In this document: positions 10,413 through 20,592 of the stretch, piece by piece
How positions within the stretch are numbered: the stretch's first letter is position 1
Layout of the letters: each line of letters opens with the position of its first letter
NCBI GenBank assembly: GCA_004794785.1
Contig: SJOL01006391.1
Location: 491,944-555,943 of the forward strand
Source: Opisthorchis felineus
Taxonomy: Eukaryota; Platyhelminthes; Trematoda; Opisthorchiida; Opisthorchiidae
DNA: 64,000 bases
Direction of reading: 5' to 3'
Notes under the pieces: model-generated
What the model was told of the DNA's origin: nothing
Database searches by the model: none
What the model saw: only the letters and a program-made list of their open reading frames with translations
Translations under genes and position numbers: made by a program

Positions 10413-13200
10413 CCCCATGAATAGTAATCCGTGAAGAGACCACGACAAGCTGTCAACTCACACGGATCTAACGCAGGTCTTCCAGGTGAGTATTGGTCAA
10501 CAAACTTCTTGAGCTTATCAGTTAAGCACGATATTGGTTGTTCAGGTCAGCTGCCTTTGATCCGATGTCATCCGATCATGATTTCAGTTCACCTAAATGT
10601 GTCTTCACATCGGGTTTCCGATTCAATGACATCCACTTCTTTACTTGGGACATAGTGACACCGAGTGACAAAGACTTCAGTTGCGCTTTGTTTAGACTAA
10701 CGTATGAGAATTAGTGTACAAATTAACTGAGATTCAACGGGAACGAACCTTCCGGCTAATCCGTCGGTAGTGTGGAGTTCAGAGACTGGTGCGTGTGATC
10801 TCGCTTCTTTTACTGGAGCATACAGGCAAAATTCACTACCTTCTGTCACCACGACATACTGGGTTAATTCAGAAGATGTATTCAGGTCACTAGGTGCCGC
10901 TCGGTGACTCAGTGTATTGTTTGCGGATTCCATGAAGGCCTTGGGAGTTCGTCTGAAATTACGAAGTGGGAGATATGTATTAGTTCATCACTGAGATTTT
11001 ATGTACTGTTTTCGAAAAAAGTTCCATATCAGGGGCATTTATGAAAAAATTGATGTCACTTTCTCCCCAGCAATGGAACCCAGCTGTTCAACAGGCATTT
11101 TCACCAGATCCGGGACTAGTTTTTTCAGAATTGCATCAATTCCCACTAACAAATTGGAAGCAGACGTGGAGACATATGACTTTCGGACGAGAACATCTGG
11201 GCCTATATAATTTCATGACATCTTATTCCGCCATCTGCTGCCAACAAAATAAATGTGAATAGACACCCTGGAAAATACTAAAGCGAGCAAGAATAGCCAA
11301 GCGATATTGACCAAGTGTACATCGGACCTGTTCCCCCGACTTGTTCGAAGTCGAATCTGAGCAAATTCGGAACTGCATGAAGGGCAGTGGATATCCCGAA
11401 TAGTCCAGGGATTATTCATCTCCAACCACATCAAATTTTGAACCCCTCAGTCCCTTAGATGTCTGTGTACAGCTAAGGGTGATGACATTTCGGCCAGAAT
11501 CAGTAGCTATCCGAATTGTGTTGCGCAACGTATTTTCAAGCAACTAGCCTCATACTCCCGCAAACAACTACTGGACTTGCTGTTCCGTCAGCAAAAAGAT
11601 AGCCTACCTATTCTGGAAACCTCAAATTATGTGTACAACTACACTTGGAAAGAAGCGAGTGGCCGGAACAGAAAAAGTGCTACCTCTACCTGTGTGTGGT
11701 TATCTACCAAAATGGTTACTTGGGGCTGATGAAAAGCCTCCCAGAACATCTTTAACAAGACTCCTTCTGGACGCCAGTTACACGCGAATTCTAGGTGCTT
11801 CTCGAATTGTCAGCCACAACAGAATATCCAGTGTTTTTTTACAGAGGCTGTGACGATTAGTCGATTGAAGCCGGACTAATCTATCCAGAGGGGAATGGTT
11901 TAGGAACTGGCTTTGCCCTATCTCTAATCTCCCACTGAGTTTTCCTAACCACACAGTTTTTCTTATGGAATATTATAAATGGCCTCATGTAGCTTCACGT
12001 TTGTTGACCTGACCCCACAGTGTGTTCACACCTTAAACCCCTGAATATGCGGAACTCAGACTAGAAATCACACCTCAGTTCATAACTTCCGTTTTCCCAC
12101 TTTCCCCACGTTTAAATGCTCGGCTATTCTCACATGCTTTGATTTCCGTTTTGATATATATCATACTGACAATGGATGGCGGAATGAGATATCACGGAAG
12201 CATGCTGTGATAAATAAAGCGGTGCTGCAAGACCTCAGAATAAAGCAGGAGTCCAGAGCTATCAAAATACTATTTGAAAATGACGGCTAACTGGATCAGG
12301 AAGCAGTAAGTGAAAGGAAGGTAAAAAAGCTCAACTTCGGAGACGGAGAATAAGAACAAATCGTGAGATAGTTCGTAGGTACCTGAGAACGCTTGGCAGT
12401 GCAGATGAACTAAGACTGACGGAAACAGGGAGATTTCTGTTAAGCCATGAATGAGGACGGTCAGCCTACAGGAACCGGAGATATACCAAGGTATCGGTTC
12501 ATCAAGGATTCGCGCGCAATGAACAGGCGATTGTGCATTGCGTTGTTTCCATTGCGGTTCCGAATTCAAGAGCTATACAAACGATCACCTACAAGAGCCA
12601 GAGTGTTTGCATGAATAAACGTTTGTCCAATAGCCTGGCTTATTGATGTAATATGATGCGGAATGATTCTCTTGGACTATCGTTTGTTCTTCATGATTGG
12701 TTCAAGTTTGCTCCCGGAAGTCGACGTTTTACATCTCCCATAGATGTCACAGAACAACTCACGAACAGTGGTTCGTTGGATGAAGATAAACCATGAATTG
12801 TGAGCCGGCCTTCGATTTGTGCTCGTCTGAATGCACGCATGTGCGCAGACATACGTCTCTACGTCTTCTACCTGAAAATGTTCATCGTGTCCTCTGTTGC
12901 CAAAATCCACAGCTGTGTGCGCGAGTAATGTAGGAGATTTCCAGTGACCGAGAGCTAGTGAGCAAACCCGTCACCACAGGGCACTTTGGAAATCCGTTGG
13001 TTCGCTGCTGGGTCGTTCATTTGATGACATTCCTGTCACTCTGCAGTGCGCTGAAGTTCCTGAGACACCTAACTGGTGATACGGATCCTAGAACTCGGCT
13101 GGTGGTGTATAAAATACAGAACATGATTATGTACCGTTCGGCTCACAGGAGCGTTTTTCATTGGACTTATTTTGATTTCTTTCTATGCTTTCTGTTTTAG
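10413..13200. other. Low-information interval with one open segment
   Basis: Apart from 11,451-11,729, nothing was recognised. A strong acceptor (ACTTTCTCCCCAG, ending 11,080) opens two frames but has no good donor; one of them ends at a stop at 11,207-11,209 just before an AATAAA (11,248). Confidence 0.35.
11451..11729 (+). CDS. Candidate exon region, 92 open codons
   Basis: A strong acceptor (TTTTGAACCCCTCAG) is followed by a phase-0 frame of 92 codons to a TGA. It includes SARISSYPNCVAQRIFKQLA and SYSRKQLLDLLFRQQKDSLP, which look alpha-helical and amphipathic. Several weak donors occur before the stop and none is clearly right, so the 3' limit is unknown. No domain family was recognised. 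Confidence 0.3.
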   Translation, partial: SLRCLCTAKGDDISARISSYPNCVAQRIFKQLASYSRKQLLDLLFRQQKDSLPILETSNYVYNYTWKEASGRNRKSATSTCVWLSTKMVTWG

Positions 13201-13415
13201 GGAATAAAAGTGCATCTGAGATCTCATTTCCATTTCAAATTCATGGCGATGAACAAGCTCATTCCAAGACTGACAATCCAGAGAATCAAAGCTTGTCACA
13301 AATGACATGCCAACGGACATTGCGTATGCAGATGAAGCTGCCATTCGGTAGTCTGAAAAAAGTCATGGGAAAGAAAATCACACAGAAAGTGTCACAAAAT
13401 ATTGTTGCTGGTTAA
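13201..13415 (+). CDS. Candidate terminal coding exon (unidentified protein C-terminus)
   Basis: A textbook acceptor (TTCTATGCTTTCTGTTTTAG) is followed by a frame entered in phase 1 and open for 70 codons to TAA at 13,413. It is hydrophilic (NKSASEISFPFQIHGDEQA, DNPENQSLSQMTC) and ends in a basic segment, FGSLKKVMGKKITQKVSQNI plus VAG. Overlapping AATAAA signals lie about 250 nt downstream (13,665-13,674), as expected for a 3' exon. The LKK...TQKVS stretch loosely recalls the membrane-inserting N-terminus of BAR proteins, but this would be a C-terminus, so I do not rely on that. Confidence 0.4.
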
Positions 13416-13664
13416 ATCTGCTCAACAGCTAGAATGATTTGAGGTGGAGTTTATTTTGTGTTAATCGTGACAAAGTCATCAGTTTCATGAGAAGTTTGTG
13501 TCCTCAACATTGACCAAAAATCCTACAGTCGACATAATAATTAATTACATTAACAACCACGGGAACTCTTGATTGCGGTGGCGGTGTAATTCGCACAAGC
13601 CCAACAATCCAGACAGAGCTTCGATCCATAGTTATGCAGTACTTATCCTCTTTTCCGACTTCTG

Positions 13665-13674
13665 AATAAATAAA
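13665..13674 (+). promoter_or_regulatory. Overlapping polyadenylation signals
   Basis: Two overlapping AATAAA hexamers lie about 250 nt after the stop of the candidate terminal exon at 13,201-13,415. Confidence 0.3.
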
Positions 13675-16090
13675 CAACGTCGGTCTTATTAAAAATGGTT
13701 GAATGTCGAAGAGACGGGCAACCATACGGTGGTAATAAGGGAAGGAGACTGCTGCAGAGGAGATCGTTGACTTATGGGAATATTCCAAAGTCCACTCTAG
13801 TGGGCCTCTGCGTTTTTGACTTCATGTTGTGTTCACTGTGAAACGTGTGTCGACTGATCATGCAAGTCCACACCACTGACCGTTCTGCACACAAACGTGC
13901 ACGTGATGCACACGTGAGGCATTCTTGCTACGTCATAATCTGCTGGTTGTGGTAGTTTTTCGGTGTACTGAGTTCCTGTCTCGTTTGACGTTCGTGCGTG
14001 CCTGCACAACAGTGTTGGCTAACACAAGCCGACATTAGTTCGTGGATGGCAGAGATGTATCGAATCTTCAGAGGTTCGTTTCCGCGTCCGGAGACGAATG
14101 GCAAGTCAAATTAAGGCGAAAGTCCTAAATTCTGCTATAGATAAGAAAAGTGATGAACGCCAACGCCATTGTCTATCAAAGCACCATCTAGTATTGTGAC
14201 TGCATTTCTGTGACTCCTTTCCTAGATTTCAGTGATTTACCATCCAAAAATTCACACTGGTGAATCTTATGAAAACAATGGTTTTACGGGACTCGATTCC
14301 AAGTGGCTGGGTCAGGAATATCCCATATTCTTTATGGCAAGTCATCTGGTTGAGACTTTTGTCGTGTTCATCTGAGTCTTATCCCTCTGTATCTATGCTG
14401 TGAATTAGGGTTTGGCAGTTAGTTACATTATGTTAAGTACAACTGCGGGAATAACAACCTCGGTTCAGGAGCATGAGAGGTAATCGTACCGCTTCCACGC
14501 ATTGTCAGTTGTTTCACTGCAGTAATGAGAAACAAACCACAAGGATGATTTTCAGAGATTCTCCCTGGGAACAGAGATGATACTTGGATTAGAGTACGGA
14601 AGCCATCAGGAGAAGAGAAAAAAGAGGACATGATCGGTAGGACCGAATTAGCCCAATGGTCCTCTGATCCTACCGTTAAGGTGTTAGTCTTTAATACATA
14701 AAACGTGCAAACTGTTTAGTTCAGGTTTAGCAATCACACGAAAACGTGTTAGCACTACTCTTCTGATCCCGTTGGTCAACCATCCGCATTGTCGACTGTT
14801 TTCGGATATTGCTTAAGCCGAATTAATGAGGATGTGACGATGTCTGCAACGCCTGATGGAACTTTTCGCCTCAATGAGTAGTGCCAGATAAGCAAACGCG
14901 AATTTTCCTTAATGAAGTACACTTCAGGTCCACGAACCGTTGTCGCGAAGTAAACCGAACAGACGAAGCTGTAACGGTTCTTCACTCTTCAAAATCCGAA
15001 TAACTTTTATTGTTTTGAAAAAAACACTGAACACAACCAAGTGATCTGAGTGAGGTCATTTCCAAAACATAAACTCAAATGCACCATGACAAGCGCAATA
15101 CAAAGTTGCCTGTCTGTTTGCCCAGGAGGCTCAATACATCCACACTTCAAACATACTAGCTATTGGGCTCATGACTACAAAAAAGTTGGGTCATCTTTCA
15201 GTGCTAGGTTGAGCTGTTTTTGCATGAAAATTAACTGTCTGGAACGTTTTGTCCATTTCCAAGTGGTTACCAATCAAAGTCAAATTTGGCCTACAACAGC
15301 TTTCCCAGACCGAAAAAATCAACGTCAAGCGAACAACTTAGGAAGGCACCCCCACAGTAGAACGACTTGGCCGTACGTTTTATTGCAGGCGCTTGAAACA
15401 TGAGATTTTGGAGCATACTGCCAACCAAGGTGACTACCGATCAAGAACATGGGTCTGTATATTACATAGAAAACCTCTAGTGGTTCGAGCTTCGCAGATG
15501 TCCTGGAATAGAAGGTACGTGTCGTTCGTTGGAACATCACAAAAGAAAATTAATGAGAGAACACATAATACACTTTGGAAATCTGTGCATTTTGGTCAGT
15601 TTTCTCACACTGCTAACAGAAAAAGGACTGGGTTTCCAGACAAAGCAGCTGTAAGAATGCTGCGACATTCTGTGCTGTGGCATTCTCGACTTAATGGGAC
15701 CGTTAATCTCTTTGAACCAAGTGAGCTTATCACTGTCCTATGTGTTGACGATTAACTTCACCCACGTCACGTGCCATTCGTGATGCACGTGACATGCATC
15801 ACATGAGGGAAGCAGGAATGCCTATTGTTTCGCTGTGGCTACGGCAGCCTGATAAATACCTCTTTTATAAATCTGCCATTGAAACCCAATAAAATTTATT
15901 TCAAGTTTTCCCCTAACCGGTAAACTCGGAGAACTGTGTATTTCCGTTCGACAAAAGACCGTTACTTGGTCTCCCAATTTCAGTATAACTGAAAGTAAGT
16001 TTTGTGGAATTTTATGATAGACTGGAATTATAAAATTTATGCTGAAAAATTATTGGCGCGCGATGCCTCAAACCCGTACTGTGTGCGCTT
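13675..16090. other. No supported feature
   Basis: Open frames of 117 and 120 codons at 15,050-15,403 and 15,393-15,755 overlap on different frames and carry no recognised motif. Elsewhere the sequence is unremarkable. Confidence 0.35.
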
Positions 16091-16139
16091 CTGAAGAATG
16101 CGTCCCAAGAAGGGCGAAACCGGTCGTGTGCTGTCGAAG
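16091..16139 (+). ncRNA. Degenerate hammerhead-like core (upstream copy)
   Basis: The CTGATGA box has decayed to CTGAAGA. The 3' side (CCAAGAAGGGCGAAACC and CTGTC) is kept. Probably inactive. Confidence 0.4.
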
Positions 16140-16396
16140 AATTTTCAGCAACCTTATGGGTAGTGCACTACGAATATACATGTATCGCGATATCTCGAAT
16201 ATCGTAGCAACTGGAAAATGAGGCAGCCTGGTGCAGCACATTCAGTTGCCTGGAAACATCACAAACGAGAGATTCAGCTGGGTTCCAGGTGAGTCTCTCG
16301 CAAAACCAAATTTGTTTGCAGATGAGTGTATTTCGCCAATTTCGTGCAATTTGGTTTCAGTAGAACATAAGGTTGACGGAAACTCTGGGACTGCGC

Positions 16397-16445
16397 CTAC
16401 CTGATGAGCCCCAAGATGGGCGAAACCGGTAGTGGGCTGTCGAAG
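16397..16445 (+). ncRNA. Hammerhead-like ribozyme core
   Basis: CTGATGA (16,401-16,407) is followed by stem II GCCC/GGGC with loop CAAGAT and then GAAA, the exact order and spacing of a hammerhead core. A GTC triplet follows at 16,439-16,441. Stem I beside the core pairs 3 of 4 positions (CTAC with GAAG) and is reinforced by the distal 10-bp stem. Stem III is not evident between GAAA and GTC, so activity is doubtful. Confidence 0.5.
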
Positions 16446-16475
16446 AATTTTCAGCAACCTTATGATTAGTGCATT

Positions 16476-17966
16476 GCACACGTATTATATTCTCTTTTGC
16501 CAACTTACCCAATGAACAAAAGGCAGGCGCGTGCGGCTTGGGGGCTGCTGGTACAGGACGACTCACGTCACTCTCAAAGGATCATTTTGAATGCTAAAGT
16601 ACCAAGCCTGTTGTCCCGTGTTTGGCATCAAAGATTAGAAACAGACTTCACATGTACCGTTTGATGAATTCAGATGAAACTACCTGTGGTTGGTGTAGAG
16701 CCTGGATTGACTGGACATCTGGAAAGATACGACAAATCGATCGTTATTTTTGTGTCTATTGTGCACGCAAATGTGGTGTGGTCGTAAAACAAAAGCGTAT
16801 CGCTGACAGTTCACTTTTTTTACCCATCTTGAGTAGGTTGACCTGGTACAGGGTCTGGAACGCTCTAAAACTGTTCAAGAGGAATCAGTAACCTGGACAA
16901 CCAACAAGTCCGATAGACGAACATTTTATGCACCGCAGTTTATATACCACAAACTCCTTCGTTAACAGCTTCCTACAGTGAATGTTTTGCATAACTTGTG
17001 CAACTTGGATGTTTTGTGCTGTTTTACTACTGAAATCGACTTACAGGAACTGACACTCCCTAGCACGACACTGAGCGCCCACACTGTGTTTTCCGGGAGG
17101 TGGCCTAGCGAGCAAAGAAATGAGCAGGAAATAACAATTTTTAGGAGACGCACTCGGTGCGATGTTAAACCTGAAGGTGTCGGTGATTTTTGACGGCATA
17201 TTCCACAAGCGGACTGACTGCTTATCTAGAGTCTTGAGGCTGATTTTCAAATACCACAGATATAGTATCAAAAAACCCCTTCCACGATGACTTCCCTCTA
17301 GGTGATAACAACCTCAATGCTTGTGAGTACCAGAATTGGTTTTGGTTTGGATGCTTCATGATACAGTCATCCTTCCGCGCGGAAAACATTTCCTGAGGGA
17401 CGACAAACTGGAATGATGTACGATCTCTAAATGAGTTAAGAGAGTTCTTTGCAAACATGCAAAAATGTTTTGTGTTCTCTTACCTACGTGCCTGACAGCC
17501 CACACGGGGTGGATAAAAGGCCGTTAGATTGCAACCACTTCAGGTATTTATTAAAGTAACGATTTAGCAGAATTAGTTTAATATGTCAATTCACTGTTTT
17601 CCAGCGTACGACTTCGACAGACAACCGAAGCACTTCCGACTGAACTGGTTGACCCCCCCCCCTCTATGTGCCTACATGCATCACCCACCCTATCAGTCAT
17701 TATCATGTAGCACTGTCCCTCTAGCCTTGTCCGAAGATAATTCAGTCCACTCGTAATTACGTGCCTAGAGTATTTAATGACGTCCCAAAAACTATATGAC
17801 GAAGATGTTATAGATAGGTGTTTGAGTTGGTTTACTTGGCTTATTCGGGAATATGATCCACCTCAATGTATGTCCGTCTCCAACATCTGGAGAAAAGCCA
17901 CTGTAAGCCATAGTAATGAACCCCCGACAGTAATGTACAGCAAGAATGCCAGAAGTCTCCTAATTA
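16476..17966. other. No supported feature
   Basis: A 10-base C run is present at 17,653-17,662. The 89-codon frame at 16,622-16,891 is Cys-rich (CGWCRAW, CVYCARKC) but matches nothing I recognise. A GTAAGT donor on the minus strand at about 16,506 has no clear exon partner. Confidence 0.35.
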
Positions 17967-18527
17967 TTGAACATCCTACCTAAACATACGAGTGTGCAGT
18001 CGGTGGATTTTGGGTGTGGACGGAAGGATAACCTGATCTCCTGTATGGATATGAACTCTATACGGCATACGCTTAATGAGTGCATGACAAAAACTGGTTG
18101 CTGGAAAAGTAACATGCCCACATTTTTTGGAAGAAAAGCGCCCTACTCAACACTGGAACATGTTTGTCTGGAAGTGGTTTTTACAGGCTTTCAAACTTTT
18201 TTTAGTAGAAGAAATTCGAAGAGTTGGAAATGGCTCCTTTTGACAAGATGGTCTATTTTTAGAGAACCGTATAGTTGGGTGACTGTAGTTCGCTGGAGAC
18301 AAGTTCAGATTCCTTCATTTAAGCATAACACAGTTGGTTTCTTGAGGAAGTCAAATGGCCTACACCCTCCTCAGCTGCCTTGGTATAACGTGCTGTTTTC
18401 GGAACCACAGGTCATCGTTTCGACAGCGCCGTTTATTTTGGGAAAAAGGTTACGACAACCGATGGTGCTGGTACGCAGATACACCGACTGGTGTGTTAGG
18501 CCAAGAAAATATGTTGTGATATGTTAA
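17967..18527 (+). CDS. 186-codon open frame, unidentified (possible transposase relic)
   Basis: Outside the microsatellite this is the longest open frame in the window. It is rich in W, F, R and K. A segment TFFSRRNSKSWKWLLLTRW loosely recalls the region after the zinc ribbon of ISXO2-like transposases, but the expected IDES and FGKRKY motifs are not convincing, so the match is weak. By rough calculation a frame this long is expected about 0.1 times by chance here. No splice sites support it. Confidence 0.2.
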   Translation: MNILPKHTSVQSVDFGCGRKDNLISCMDMNSIRHTLNECMTKTGCWKSNMPTFFGRKAPYSTLEHVCLEVVFTGFQTFFSRRNSKSWKWLLLTRWSIFREPYSWVTVVRWRQVQIPSFKHNTVGFLRKSNGLHPPQLPWYNVLFSEPQVIVSTAPFILGKRLRQPMVLVRRYTDWCVRPRKYVVIC

Positions 18528-19569
18528 ATATGTTCCCAAATGAAACATACGGTGGTCTTTATGGAGCACACCCAGTTGACAAATATCAGAGATTCAACCA
18601 GGATGAAATCGGGCCTCCGGTTAAACAAAATGAATTTGCGATGACTGTACTTCATCAGGCGCACAATTTACCTTTTATTTTATCTGTTTACCTTCAGTGC
18701 TGTGATGTTGTGTCGTAATCATGTTTTGTACTGCTGGGGCATTCATACATTCGCCCATTTTATCTGTTTCCTGGTCAGTGCGCAAATTTTTGCCGGTTGA
18801 TACGGTGGACTATGTTGCAGGTGTATCCCACTGGTCGACGCCTAGGGCAAATATTTAACTGACCCCGGATGATAGGCACAATAAAGTAATTCACCTCATC
18901 AACACTGAGCAGTTTCTGTAGGTTTGGTTAAACAGGCCCAGTTGAATACTGCGTTGGGAGACCACTAAGGACAGTAGGAATGACGTGCCAGACGGCACCG
19001 GAAGAATTTTCAAACTCACACACAAAGGGATATCCTGCGCATCTTTTGGTTGGAGAAACCTACCATTGTTTATCCTTCCTGGGTTGCTCACCGGACGGTA
19101 GAGGAGGAAACATTTAGAAGATTGATGGCTACTTGATCTTCCCAGAAAGGGTTTCATCCCGATGTGCAGTGTCTTAATGAGGAAACAATGGAGCTGGTGA
19201 CGAACTTTCGACGACTGGGTGGGAAGGCTTTTCCAGACTTAGATCGTGAACTCGGGAACAGGCCGTTAATCAACAACTCAGGAATGGAATATGCAACAGT
19301 CGGTTGCGAGAAGAACACATTTTACGGTTGCCAAAGACGATGGAAAGGAAATCGGACATGTATTGGACCTCTGAATGTCGTTAACTTCCCCACAGATACT
19401 CTCAAGCGTCCATCCTTATTCCTATACCACCAACTCTTTGACCGCCTAAGCAACTAACCGCGGCCATGTGAGCTACGCAGACTCCTGTTTCAATGCACAA
19501 ACCTAAGGGCGGCACCAGTGGCCTGGTGGCACCAATCAGGACCCAGAACAACTTACATGGACATAATAC
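18528..19569. other. No feature seen
   Basis: Short overlapping open frames only; no repeat recognised. Confidence 0.4.
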
Positions 19570-19775
19570 ACTACTCATAAGGTTGCTGAAAATTCTTCGA
19601 CAGCCCACGACCGGTTTCGCCCTTCTTGAGGCTCATCAGGTAGGCGCAGTCCCAGAGTTTCCGTCAACCCTATGTTCTACGTGAACCCGAATTGCACGAA
19701 ATTAGCGAAATACACTCATTTGCAAACCAATTTAGTTTTACGGGAGGCTCACCTGGAACCCAGCTGAGGTCGTGA
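19570..19775 (-). repeat. HHR-A repeat, minus-strand copy
   Basis: The reverse complement gives the HHR-A unit from the CCAGGTGAGCCTCCCG block through the hammerhead-like core to the CAACCTTATGAGTAG tail, at high similarity to the copy at 16.3-16.47 kb. Confidence 0.75.
19595..19643 (-). ncRNA. Hammerhead-like ribozyme core
   Basis: On the minus strand: CTGATGA (19,639-19,633), stem II GCCT/GGGC, GAAA (19,618-19,615), then GTC (19,601-19,599). Stem III is not evident, as in the other HHR-A copies. Confidence 0.45.
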
Positions 19776-19784
19776 AACTGCTTA

Positions 19785-19882
19785 AAATCATCACAAACGA
19801 CAGATTCAGCTAGGTTCCAAGTGAGTCTCCCGCTAAACCAAAATGGTTTGAAAATAAGTGTTTTCGCTAACTCACATGGACC
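19785..19882 (+). repeat. HHR-A repeat fragment, inverted relative to its neighbour
   Basis: ATTCAGCTAGGTTCCAAGTG and the following AAACCAAAATGGTTTG block repeat, in opposite orientation, the segment at 19,697-19,767. The two form an inverted repeat with arms of about 70 bp separated by under 40 bp. Confidence 0.7.
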
Positions 19883-20513
19883 TTGCGCGCATTGTGCATA
19901 TCTGTTGATCAAATTGAGATTAGTGGGAGTTATTTCAAGGCACCGGTTGACATGAGCACCGTGTATAGCTTAGTATGCAAGAGTTTCCTGTAGCACACTG
20001 GCAATCTTTACACATATATCTGTGGACCAAAAACCAAGCTATGTGGCCTAGGCGGAAGGTTTAAAAAACGGAAGTTATGTTAATTGCGAGGCCTAATTAG
20101 CTGGCACATTACATCGACCAGTGGCCATTGATGCCATACCTTTCGATGCGATACTTGAAGTCGACATTTTGTTGGTATATTACTGCTAACACGACCTCCG
20201 GGTGGAGTATTCATAAAACATAATAGATTTGTTTGGATCTTGTTCTTGTCCGTTTGTTTGCCATAGTGTAGTCGATGCTGACATCATAGTTTTAGGCACA
20301 GGTAGAACGGGAGGATTTCGAAGAAAATCTCCCTTGTGATCGTCTACCTGTTATTGAAAATTTTTTTCTGTCTTGAAGTACACCCGCACGATGTTGCTCA
20401 AACGAAAAGATCTCGAAACTCTCGAAAGGTCCCGGAAAGTTAAGAGGAGCAGTAGTGCAGTTTTTATGGTCATTTTGTGTTATTCTTGGTGGAGCTGCGT
20501 CAGTCAGTAAACC

Positions 20514-20592
20514 ATGCTTTACTCGATCAACTGCTTCCGTCTGCTCACTTATTACAACGGAGTCAAATTCAAATTTTCGGATGGAGGCAATG
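20514..20592 (+). CDS. Candidate initial coding exon
   Basis: An ATG in a fair context (AAACCATGC) opens 26 codons, MLYSINCFRLLTYYNGVKFK then FSDGGN, ending in phase 1 at a consensus GTAAGT donor. Without splicing the frame would stop 16 codons later. No family and no promoter element were recognised. Confidence 0.22.

Larger units (their letters stand above)
16091..16475 (+). repeat. HHR-A repeat: one full 306-bp monomer between two hammerhead-like cores
   Basis: Two copies of the same 3' core block, GGCGAAACCGG... followed by CTGTCGAAGAATTTTCAGCA, start at 16,113 and 16,419, exactly 306 bp apart. Between them lies one complete repeat unit: palindromic GCGATATCTCGAATATCG (16,187-16,204), GGTTCCAGGTGAGTCTC, a GAGTGTATTTCGCC block, then CATAAGGTTG (16,366-16,375). 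That decamer is perfectly complementary to CAACCTTATG, found just after each core (16,149 and 16,455), so each core is enclosed by a 10-bp stem. The arrangement is a tandem dimer with one intact unit. Confidence 0.75.

Noticed and set aside
15981..15991. Strong acceptor followed 11 nt later by GTAAGT
   Set aside because: Length is not divisible by three and there is no neighbouring exon; similar to 2,949-2,961 and 7,862-7,875, probably chance.
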